From Halichondria panicea (lineage: Eukaryota; Porifera; Demospongiae; Suberitida; Halichondriidae), in NCBI RefSeq assembly GCF_963675165.1, contig NC_087393.1:2175502-2239501 (forward strand): DNA of 64,000 nt, read 5' to 3'. Below the pieces are notes generated by a model, which saw only the letters and a list, made by a program, of their open reading frames with translations, made no database searches and was not told the DNA's origin. Positions 34,801 to 43,527 of the stretch are shown piece by piece. Each line of letters opens with the position of its first letter. The first letter of the stretch is position 1. Position numbers and translations under genes: made by a program.

Positions 34801-35300
34801 ATAATCAATACTATACGCAACTATATATATATATACGCATGATATGATAAAGTTCCATGCATCAGCAATACCTTGACATCTGGTGATTTCTGACTCTCTG
34901 CAGGAGGAATATATGAACTGCTAGGCCTAATAGGGCCTAGTGATAAACGTGGTTGTTTTGGCGTACTTGACTGAGCATCTGCGGAAATGGATCTTTTTCG
35001 AGTGCAATGTAGCTGAGAAAGAAGAGTTTCAATACATTTCTTCAGTGCAGTTGCTTTTGCAGTCCAATTACCAAAGGATATGACCTGTTGCTCACATTTG
35101 CGGCATAAGTATGCAGTTGGGTCACTTGTCTCTTCAAAGTTGGCCAATGGAACAACTGAGATGCCTTGTAATTGCTCTTTTACTTCCTTGCAACTTTCTC
35201 CATGCAGTTTTCTCCTTGTCCTCTTATCACTAGGAAGCGTTGATTTACACAGGCAGCAAGTGTAATGGTCCATTTTCTGATGAGCTATAGCTACACTCAT
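31890..35300 (-). CDS. DUF6589-type protein, candidate transposase of the nested element
   Basis: Seven exons with consensus sites stay in phase: 35300-34872, 34778-34329, 34273-34130, 34008-33464, 33364-33262, 33211-32909 and 32828-31890, giving 970 residues. The N-terminus holds CxxC pairs (CCLC and, ~50 residues on, CRKC) in a ZAD-like zinc-finger layout, likely for DNA binding. A long acidic Ser/Asp-rich segment follows in exon 4. The C-terminal half has the conserved block FKILLGGDQLTVARVRGAQ, then VEDWHARM, then LHMEHLNRRLK, recognised as DUF6589-type. The D...D...E spacing suggests an RNase-H-fold nuclease, but that is inference. With the helicase it is the only protein the element encodes, so it is the best transposase candidate. 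Confidence 0.8.
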
Positions 35301-35684
35301 AGTGTCTCACAGTACAGGCAGCAAGTACGTTGAATGGTCCAAGCTAGCTAGCTGCCGTTGCTGTAACGTCATAATGATATTCACAGGTAAATAATTATGG
35401 TTTTCACACCTTGTTGCGGGCAATTATCGGTCCAAGAAATTCCTGGACCATAGAACGAGTGCTACATTGGAACTTGACCAGGCGTTCTTTCAGATAACGA
35501 ACGGCTGGTCTCGAGGCTACTATGATATCGACAGCAGTTCGAGCCTGAAGACACGGTAGAATACACGAGGTAGGAATATGATCTGCGCATGTGCAAACCG
35601 GTGCGGTCCTCCTTATTAACCCGGTCTAACTATCATTAAACCACACTATTTTGCGACCTCTGGTTCTCTTAGACTTATTACAAA

Positions 35685-36815
35685 ATGGCTGACCAGACAT
35701 TCTCAAGATCCAAGCTCAAGAGGCTCAATCGAAAAGCTAGAGTTGACAAAATTGGCAAGCAGCTGTGTATGGAGAAGAAGAGCCTTGAATGTGCCGAGAA
35801 AAATGTTCAGAATTGGAAGAAGAAGGCAATAGATTATAAACTGTAAGTTGCTGATTAACAGCCAGTAAATAATATTGTTCATACAGGGAACTCAACGTGT
35901 ATCGAGCTAAGCAATTACGGACAGGAACTCTGGGAACATCCTGCAGTCACCAACGACCACTAAAGTTACTAACAGCAGCCATGAAGACGAGTGCAATCAG
36001 TCTACCCAAGGCAACTCCAAGAATGTGTACGAATGCTGATATTATGCGAGGAGTTACTGTAGTTCCAGAGATAAGTGAGAAATGTTTAGCAGATGGGGGT
36101 GGTGATGTTCATATAGGAAATGGTCGGTTTGGAACATGCTCTCGTATGATTTTTAAAGAGTGTTTTGACGTCTGTGTCAAAACATTTACTTCCGACTCCT
36201 CAATCGAATCGATTAGGCATGAAGCCAGTATATTACTTACATTAAATTCCAGCCCTTATATACCACACTGTTTTGGTATTTGTTCCACCAGGAGAGCTTT
36301 AGTAATGTCTAATGTAAGCGTGAAGCAGCAACAAGTTTCATTATAATTATTCTGCCTTGTATTCGACTAACGAAATTAAATTAAGCCCTAAGACATGGAT
36401 GCAAATACTGATCCAAATTTGTGATGGTCTATCATACATGCACAAGCTGAGTATTCTTCACAATGATCTTAAAGTAGACAACGTAGTATTAGGGACTACT
36501 TTGTTAGAATGTATCCGGCCATGTATTGTGGATTTTGGAAAGGCATGTAAAGAAAAGCATGCTAAGAAGTACTGCCTGACCGAGGAACAGAAAGTTATTT
36601 ACATAAAAGAACACACTCAAGTAGCTCCAGACCTCCGCGATGGGCTTGTTTTACAGAGCACACAGAGCGATATATACTCATTAGGTAGAATAATGAAGAA
36701 GATGAACTCCATTGTAATTAAGTCAACTGAACTTGCCCATGTAATTAAGGAATGTCTTTCTTATCATGCTCATGACCGTCCTAGCTTAGAAACCATTTCT
36801 CTTAATGTTGAATGA
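35685..36815 (+). CDS. Transposon-borne protein kinase
   Basis: Exon 1 is 35685-35842 (MADQTFSRSK..., basic coiled region). Exon 2 is 35887-36313, and coding resumes at 36336-36815. The gap between the last two is only 22 nt (GTAAGC...CAAG), so it is either a micro-intron or a small insertion; with it removed the frame is open for about 354 residues. The kinase domain has the loop IGNGRFGTC, lysine in VCVKTF, catalytic loop HNDLKVDN (HND instead of HRD) and VDFGKAC with a normal DFG. The Glu of an APE motif is not obvious; APDLRD stands there. It is divergent from the 727-residue gene. Kinases are unusual cargo; it might phosphorylate the transposase or host factors. That is speculation. Confidence 0.75.
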
Positions 36816-37103
36816 CTATGTGACTAATTATGTCTTACATTCATTCGTTCATGTTTAAATCTGGTGCTAGCTTTAACTATGACATAGTCTATGTATAATT
36901 GTAGGCAAATCCGTGCTCTCTAATGGAAGGCTGACAAGGTTAGCTGTAAGTCGGGATGCGTGTTGACCCAGCCATTTGTTTGAGAGTCATTAAAAGCATT
37001 ATGGTAGAGAATTGGCCTGAAGCAGTTAGTTATGAGTCACATAGTGCGTATTGGCTGCTCAGGTTGGGCCATGCATGCATTAACAATTAACAATTAACAA
37101 TGA

Positions 37104-37928
37104 TCAACAACGTTTTTTCACCAGATTTACACATACAATTTCAGATAGTAGTCTAGGTGACTCTAACATTTCACCATTGCTATTTCTATATGTTTTCGGT
37201 CCATACTTAATTCTAGGACATACTACAATAGGAAAATCTACTGTGCAGCCATTGCCATATCTATCATACAAAATATACCAACTACCTATAAAATATTCAT
37301 CGTTAAAATCAGTTTGTTGAAGTTGGAGCTTTCCGCGGGTCATTTGGGTTCCTCGATCTTTAAATAGGTAACGAAATACATCTAGCCGGAAATCTATAGT
37401 TAAATTACAGGATTTTACAGTACCTAAATTTAAACTACATTGAATGGACAGAACAAATCTTCTTGTTGCGTCGCTTATAAGCTCGGTATGTGGTGCTTGT
37501 GGTGTATTGTATGATCTGAAAGGGGGGAAATGTGCAGATATAATTATAGTAATACACAGTGCACTGCCATGCCATACTTAATAATCTTACTGGATAGTAG
37601 AGATAGTCACATCTTCCTTAGCGACCCATGAAGACTGTTCCAATGAGTAACCAGCCCACTTTACCAAATACTCCGTTTTCCCCTAGAAATAGAATCAATC
37701 GTATAGGGCTATATATCATAAAATGTTACGTACCTTAGTTAGTCGATGATGAATTATCCTCTCAACAAGGAAGACCCCTTCTGGCAGACTGTCATCAGAC
37801 TTACAGCTCAGAGTGGTTCTCACATCTCGTGCTTCCCGCATGCTAGATAAGTCCATGTCAGCCGAGCTTATATTATGGAGGTAGGAATAGTATCCTTTCT
37901 CAGGTCGTTGCCTCTTTGACGAGTCCAT
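37104..37928 (-). CDS. Chromodomain protein carried by the giant transposon
   Basis: Three exons: 37928-37734, 37682-37591 and 37515-37104, in phase, giving 232 residues. The chromodomain is formed across the first splice: FLVERIIHHRLTK, then TEYLVKWAGYSLEQSSW, with the aromatic cage positions expected of the fold (the Y/F of the first strand, W of VKW, W of SSW). The N-terminus resembles a short charged leader. The C-terminal ~120 residues (exon 3) are not recognised. Chromodomains bind methylated histone tails and occur in some integrases for target choice. Here it is a separate gene beside the integrase gene, so targeting or silencing control is plausible but inferred. Confidence 0.8.
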
Positions 37929-38093
37929 AACAGGTCGATCTGCATGAACAGGTCTGCTGGAAGATTAATAATTAGTGACCATAAAGATTTTATCTCTATT
38001 CATTTGACACACTTTACTACCATTGATTGCATGCTATTACTGTCATGTGAATCAGTAAATTACTATACAAAAAAGAACAGAGAAAGAATTGAG

Positions 38094-38471
38094 ATGGGAA
38101 ATTGCTGCCACTTCCACCCGTACCCGTACTACATCGACTCCGACTTACGAGAGATCAGGCACCACAGGAACTCCTTTCCTATTGGGTCGCTAGTAAAGAT
38201 GGGAACTGAGGGAAAACAATTTTATTTTACAACAGCAGATGATACTGGAACACATTATTTTCCGATGGGGTCTCAGAAAAAGGCCCAGAACTATTTAAAG
38301 AAAGTTGTGAGGCTCAGCCAAACATACGATGTCCAGGTGTCAGAAGTTTTAAATCCAGACTACACGTTGCTAGGATTTAGAGCCAAAAAAACAAAAGAAG
38401 AAAGCACAAAAGAAGCGGACAACAAAGAGCCAAGAAAGAAAGTTAAATTTAATTTAGTAAAAGTGTTGTAA
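38094..38471 (+). CDS. Short MGNCC protein of unknown function
   Basis: 125 residues from ATG at 38094. The frame is open further upstream, but MGNCCHFHPYPYY is the best start because it follows an in-frame region without family character and gives a compact protein. MGNCC is a plausible N-myristoylation/palmitoylation signal. The middle is polar, and the C-terminus is Lys-rich (KKTKEE, PRKKVKF), which could be a nuclear signal. I do not recognise the family. It lies between the chromodomain and HECT genes. Confidence 0.55.
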   Translation: MGNCCHFHPYPYYIDSDLREIRHHRNSFPIGSLVKMGTEGKQFYFTTADDTGTHYFPMGSQKKAQNYLKKVVRLSQTYDVQVSEVLNPDYTLLGFRAKKTKEESTKEADNKEPRKKVKFNLVKVL

Positions 38472-38541
38472 CTAGAACAGGACTGAGAAGAATATGACTG
38501 AGAACTGACTACTATACTGTACTGTTCTATATAATTATTTA

Positions 38542-38678
38542 CTGTGGTAGATCTCTCTAGTCACTGTTACAGGCCGGTAAAAGTAATAACAAAATACTGA
38601 GCTGGCAGTACTGCATGCTCAGTATTTTGTTATTACTTGTACCGGCCTGTAACAGTGACTAGAGAGATCTGCCACAGG
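38542..38678. repeat. 137 bp near-perfect palindrome
   Basis: The left arm CTGTGGTAGATCTCTCTAGT... is matched base for base, with few differences, by the right arm ending ...ACTAGAGAGATCTGCCACAG, leaving a loop of about 14 bp. The arms include AGTAATAACAAAATACTGAGC. It could be a small foldback element or a hairpin RNA source. It sits in the gap upstream of the HECT gene. Confidence 0.85.
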
Positions 38679-38914
38679 ATAGAATCTACCACAGAAGTCT
38701 ACATGAGCTCAACCAACAGGTAAACAATAATATTACTCACCAGCACCAGTGCAGTGAACGTAGCTAGTTCAGCGAAGATCTTGCGCACGCACTACAATAG
38801 TCTATAGTAGCATTTATTTCCGCAGTAGTTAAAATGATTGAGTAATATTTGAATTTTCATATAAATAGAACAAATATTTAGACAGGATGCTAGAACAATA
38901 GTGTCCAAAATACA

Positions 38915-40295
38915 ATGGCAATTGCTGGCAATGTGTCAGGTAGCGGCACTGACGATGAGCTTCCCAAAGTGGAGTTTTCTCTTGCACCTCAACGTGATTT
39001 GGAAGAAAGGTATTGACTAAATTTGAAACATGACCGTGTTTCATTTATTATCTTCTAGGGGGGTTCGCAAAACAAATCCAATTGTATCCAAGCACGTAGT
39101 TCTCCAACATCAGTTGAGAGTACTAACTGGTGCAGCTGATGAGGAAGATCGACAACGGATATGTGTACGCCGTAGTCACATTGTACAAGATGCATTGTGT
39201 GCTTTCGCCAAACCTTCCTTTCACACCTCAAAGATGTTGAAGGTGACCTTCATTGGGGAGATTTCAGTGGATGATGGAGGTCCCAGGCGAGAGCTGTTCA
39301 GTGTACTCATGAGGGAGCTCTTTGACAAGAGTGGCCTTTTCACAGGCTGGCCTGAGAATGCTGTACCAGTGCACAATGTTCATGCCTTAGCTGAAAATAA
39401 GTTCTACATCACTGGAAAGATCGTTGCAACCAGCTTAGTACAAGGTGGGCCACCCCCAGTGTGCTTCAGCCGTGCTGTTGCAGACTATATTGTGTTTGAC
39501 GAAGTGAGGAGTTCTCCAGACCTTCAAGATATACCTGACTTCGAAGTTCGGCAGAATCTTGAGAAGGTTGCGTGTGTACGTGTGTGTGCCTGTGCCTGTT
39601 TTTACTACATTTCTACAGATGCTAACTATTGTGAATGTTGAGGAACTCAGGTCATTCACTGATGAGCACCTTGAGCTTCGCTTTGAGTGTGGCTACCAGA
39701 AACCAACCAGCTCGCTGCAGATCTCAGATAAGGAGGAGATCCTGAAGACAGTGTGGCTCCATTTTGTGTATTTCCTCCCTCTTGCTGAGCTGCAACAGCT
39801 AAGGAAGGGATTGAGGGAGACCCTCCAGCTGGAAATTTTGATGGTCCAATACCCTGATGACATGCATTCGTTCCTTGCCACCTCAATTGCGTTTGATGTT
39901 GATGGTGGTGACCTCTTAGACTGGTTTGTGGCTAGCTACTCGGAAAGAGGAAGCAACAAAAGAAAGTCAGAGGAGGCTGTTTACCTCATGTGGAGCAACT
40001 ATGTCATGGATTGCTCTGGTCAGTTACACACATTTATACAGCACTGTATATGTACATACTAAGCATTTATCGTTTGTCAGTTACACATTACAGCATTTAT
40101 CCCAACACAGATGGTGATGAATCAGGTGTGTCGATTGGTGACATTCTACAATTTATCTCTGGCTCTAGGAGGCTTCCAGCAGCTGGGTTTCCTTGTATCC
40201 CTAGTGTCCACTTCACAAATGAAAAGATTCTCCCTAAGACTTCAACATGTGACGTAAGCATCACCTTTCCAAGATCTTTTGACGAGCTGCCATAA
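38915..40295 (+). CDS. HECT-type E3 ubiquitin ligase carried by the giant transposon
   Basis: Four exons (38915-39009, 39059-39566, 39619-40018, 40111-40295) stay in phase and give 395 residues. The body is a HECT domain. The N-lobe has FIGEISVDDGGPRRELFSVL, a clear match to the HECT start. The C-lobe ends with LPKTSTCDVSITFP, where the Cys is the ubiquitin-accepting residue, followed by a short acidic end. Little lies outside the domain, so substrate choice must come from the ~35-residue leader or from partners. HECT ligases next to IS3-like integrases are, as far as I recall, seen in other animal elements. It might remove host restriction factors or control transposase level; that is inference. 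Confidence 0.9.
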
Positions 40296-40514
40296 TTATG
40301 AGATGTTTAAGAAAAAAATGGATATGAGCGTTTTGGATTCTGCTGGTTTTGGTGGTGGTCCGTAGTTAGTATATAACAGTTCCAACTTTGACATTTTAGC
40401 TGCTGTATTACTTCATTGTGTTCATTCATTCATTCATCATCACATTATTCATTCCTTTTTCATTTATTTATTCATTCTTTCATTCATTCTTATCATAATT
40501 ATAATAATTGAATA
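40296..40514. other. Convergent 3' spacer with CATT repeats
   Basis: Between the HECT and integrase stop codons lies a T-rich stretch with repeated ATTCATTCATT units. It probably contains both 3' UTRs. Confidence 0.5.
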
Positions 40515-41990
40515 TTACATCCAAATACATTGTGAGCAAGTAGCATTAAGATGCTGTCCTGTAGTATGAAGTACGTCGACAAAGAGTCCTCTACCATTAT
40601 CTTCTGCTTCTTCAAGGGGATTTATAGTTTGGAAACTTTGTTTTAAAATTGAGCATGGTATAAACTTAATTCTTGGCACTGATACACGTTCTCCTTCAAC
40701 ATCAGAAGTGTCCACATTAGCTGTAGTACCAAGTTCTTGCTCGCTTGTTTGCAGCATACCTTCAAAAAAAAGTTGGTATGGAGTTCGATTGCCTTCAGTA
40801 GATAAAGGATGATGATTCCAACTATCTACAAAACCTGAAATACATTTGTTTATTCTTGGCAGGAATATCAGATGCAAACAGTAAAGATCCACTTCATTTA
40901 AGGGGTCAAGAAGTCCATCACTTTCCAAAGATCGGAAGATTTGGGAAAACACGGAACCAACACATCTATGAACGTCACGCCAGAGTCTCTCAATTCTTTC
41001 ATTGTGCACAGAACTCCCGGTGATTACACAACTGTAATCATTATTGTGTGCAGCAATCATGTACCGCCATACCTCCACATTTTCTCCACCGTGATCTGAT
41101 CTCACATGGTTAGGGACACCATAGTGCCTGATACTGTCAGTGAAGAGCTGGAGAACAGTTTCTGAACGATTGTTGTCAGTGCATGCCACATAAATGATAG
41201 TGCGGGAGAAGCCGTCAATTGAACCATGGATCACAAAACGCCACCTTATAAGTTTATGATGGCCATCAATGTGCCACACATAATTTGGGTGAGGGGCACT
41301 GTACACACGGCGTCTAACAACAGTACAGCGACGCGCAATGACATTTTCGTGATCCGTTCGATGAATGGAATCCCTGACAGCTTGCCGAGGAACTTTTAAT
41401 CCCCTTGCTCTTAAGTGGCCGCAGACAAGTCGTTCCCCATCATTCGGGTGATCTCTTTTTATACCACTGATCACATCATCTAGCTCATTATCATCCAACA
41501 TCGACCCATCCTGTGAGGATCTTCCATTTTCTTCTAATCGTCTGTACAAAGTTGCTCTTGATATTCCCAAGATAGACGCAATTTTATTCCATTTGTAATG
41601 AAGTGATCGTATTTCCAGTATTTCGTCAATGGTAACAGTGGACCTCGGCCTTCCTGGACGATCAGACCTGTATATACACATAGACAGTTATGTATCAGAA
41701 TTATTGTTTATACAGATATAGCACAGTGGAACCTCGTCTTATGTGACAAGGGACTTGCCCGTGTATAATTATGGAAACTGAAGTACGTGGTGTTTACCAT
41801 AGGGTAATGGTAATACCGCCGGTATGGTAAACTTTCTGCTAGAGTCTGTCACTGACCTGTCACTAATGGGACTCTGGTTGGCACCACTTGTTGGCACTTG
41901 AGGTAACTGTAACTGACCACTGCTAACTGCTTGCTGAATTGAAACAGCCAGGGCACTAGACAACACTCCAACATTCACACCTTCAGCCAT
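40515..41990 (-). CDS. IS3-like DDE integrase/transposase of the giant element
   Basis: Exon 1 is 41990-41857 (inside the right inverted repeat) and exon 2 is 41667-40515, joined in phase (donor CAG|GTCAGT, acceptor ATACAG), giving 428 residues. A helix-turn-helix region follows the splice (TVTIDEILEI... WNKIASILGISRATLYRRL). The catalytic core reads YVWHIDGHHKL (first Asp), VRSDHGGENVEVW (second Asp), then SVHNERIERLWRDV with the Glu about 35 residues on, which is an rve/IS3-type DDE spacing. The C-terminus includes WNHHPLSTEGNRTPYQLF. This family is widespread in animal genomes as integrase-core proteins. It should cut and join the TATGAGG ends and create the 6 bp duplications observed. Confidence 0.9.
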
Positions 41991-42706
41991 TCTTGTGGAC
42001 CATGTGGCAGGTTATCATGTGACTACCACTTGTAATGTAACAAAACCACACCCTGAAAAGCACACATCCTCCACTGACATTTATAAATACCCATTGACAT
42101 TTATAAATACCCATTGACATATATAAATACCCATGGACATATATAAATGTCTATGGGTATTTATAAATACCTGTGGACATTTATAAATGTCTACGGGTAT
42201 TTATAAATACCCATGGACATTTATAAATACCCATTGACATTTATAAATACCCATGGACATATAATAAATACCCATGGACATTTATAAATACCCATGGACA
42301 TTTATAAATACCCATGGACATTTATAAATACCCATGGACATTTATATATACCCATGGACATTTATAAATACCCATGGACATATATAAATACCCATGGACA
42401 TTTATATATACCCATGGACATATATAAATACCCATGGACATTTATAAATACCCATGGACATTTATATATACCCATGGACATTTATAAATACCCATGGACA
42501 TATATAAATACCCATGGACATATATAAATGTCTATGGGTATTTATAAATACCTGTGGACATTTATAAATGTCTACGGGTATTTATAAATACCTGTGGATA
42601 TATATAAATATCCATGGACATTTATAAATACCCATGGACATATATATATGTCTCACTTTTACATAGTTTTGACACAAACGGCACCTCATACAAACGGCAC
42701 CTCATA
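41857..42706. repeat. Right long terminal inverted repeat of the giant transposon
   Basis: Inverted match of 20571-21440: first exon (MAEGVNVGVLSSALAV), promoter-like stretch, minisatellite, ACTATGTAAAAGTGAGAC and terminal TATGAGGTGCCGTTTG. The terminal 16 bp occurs twice in tandem here (42675-42706 region). Confidence 0.85.
42078..42640. repeat. 20 bp minisatellite in right TIR
   Basis: About 28 copies of TTTATAAATACCCATGGACA, the complement of the left block. It contains a few inverted units that create local hairpins. Confidence 0.95.
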
Positions 42707-43502
42707 GTATTACAATAGTCAAAAGGGCATTCGTGAAAAGTCAAATATTTCGCTGAGCTCTGGTTGCTAGAATGTGGGTCAACAATATACCCTACCCACA
42801 GATTTGATGGCTTTTCAAATTGTTAATGTCGCATTTTGTTGCTTTTGGCAGCAAATTAAAATTACATTCATACCTGCACTTTTTTTATTTTTAGTGCATT
42901 CACTGTCAATTTTGAACCCGGTCGGACATTTCTTAAGGTGCACTTTCAACTGTATAGGCCTATAAAAAGTTGATCTTATGTATAGCCACTTATATCCCCT
43001 TCATGTTGAATGTCAAGGAAAATGTGTTCATATGTTTTGTTTGAGCGCACTGTGTATTCTAAGTCAGTACAATGAGATGAGATGTATTTAATTCCATCTG
43101 ATTTGCTCAAGGCATCCACACCATTGCTCACCAGAGCACGCACAGACGCAGGTACTGTACCATTATTTAAGCTGACCAACGGGCACTGCACTTATTATAA
43201 ACTCTTCCCCCAGAAACTTTTCAACTTCGTATCTTTCTTTGCTGCAATTTTTGGTTTCATTTTCACAAATACAAATATTTCTCGCAACTGAGGTTACCGA
43301 TGCAGCATTAACCACAAAAATCTTTTCAAATACACGAAGAGGTTTAATGCTCAATTTCTTGTTAAGATTTGGTGGAGAAATAAAGTAGCAATATTGTCTA
43401 CAGAGCCCCCAAACAAGTTGTTTCCTGCATACTTTTCCTGATTGTTTAAGAGTATCACTTCGCTTGTTTCCAGTATGGAGATATTATTAGCTAATTCTTC
43501 GC

Positions 43503-43527
43503 TAGCTTCGATCCCAGGCCGAGGCTA
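43503..43527. mobile_element. 25 bp micro-MITE with 9 bp duplication
   Basis: TAGCTTCGAT...GAGGCTA is flanked exactly by ATTCTTCGC on both sides (43494-43502 and 43528-43536). Ends and duplication length match the helicase/DUF6589 transposon. Confidence 0.75.

Larger units (their letters stand above)
30171..35519. mobile_element. RecQ-helicase/DUF6589 DNA transposon with 9 bp duplication
   Basis: 5,349 bp with perfect ~70 bp inverted ends starting TAGCCTCGAGACCAGCC (30171-30240 and 35450-35519). It is flanked by the 9 bp duplication CTATGATAT (30162-30170 and 35520-35528). It carries two convergent genes: a RecQ-like helicase (+) and a seven-exon DUF6589-type protein (-), both fully open. 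It is inserted in the Ngaro-type element. Perfect inverted ends and open genes indicate a young and possibly active copy. Its superfamily is not one I can name; 51 bp and 25 bp relatives with the same kind of ends and 9 bp duplications lie at 44361 and 43503. Confidence 0.9.
25098..35647 (-). mobile_element. Ngaro-type tyrosine-recombinase retroelement (fossil)
   Basis: A minus-strand DIRS-superfamily element of Ngaro type. Its ends show split direct repeats: an A copy at 35522-35647 at the 5' end, then at the 3' end B (25481-25670), A (25355-25480) and B again (25098-25287). Parts seen are a gag-like frame, reverse transcriptase with RNase H, and a tyrosine recombinase. No target duplication is expected or seen. 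A separate transposon (30171-35519) is inserted near its 5' end. Apart from that the copy looks largely whole and young. Confidence 0.85.
20571..42706. mobile_element. Giant 22.1 kb IS3EU-like DNA transposon with cargo genes
   Basis: Both ends read TATGAGGTGCCGTTTG inward, and a 6 bp duplication GTATTA flanks the element exactly (20565-20570 and 42707-42712). At the right end the terminal 16 bp is present twice. The inverted ends extend about 850 bp and include a 20 bp minisatellite and a shared first-exon region. The element encodes an IS3-like DDE integrase near the right end. Other genes are HECT ligase, chromodomain protein, kinase, short MGNCC protein and a 727-residue DDE-type protein. 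A Ngaro-type retroelement accounts for 25098-35647; without it the transposon is about 11.6 kb. The 6 bp duplication and IS3-like integrase fit what I recall of the IS3EU superfamily; the assignment is inference. No capsid, polymerase B or envelope gene is present, so it is not a Polinton. Confidence 0.85.

Noticed and set aside
30171-35519. Helitron interpretation because of the helicase
   Set aside because: No Rep/HUH domain, and it has perfect inverted ends and a 9 bp duplication, which Helitrons lack.
42294-42527. Open frame of MDIYKYPWT-type repeats
   Set aside because: Translation of the 20 bp minisatellite; 20 is not a multiple of 3, so it cycles through frames without stops by chance.
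20571-42706. Polinton/Maverick interpretation of the giant element
   Set aside because: No DNA polymerase B, packaging ATPase, protease or capsid gene; ends, 6 bp duplication and IS3-like integrase point to another class.
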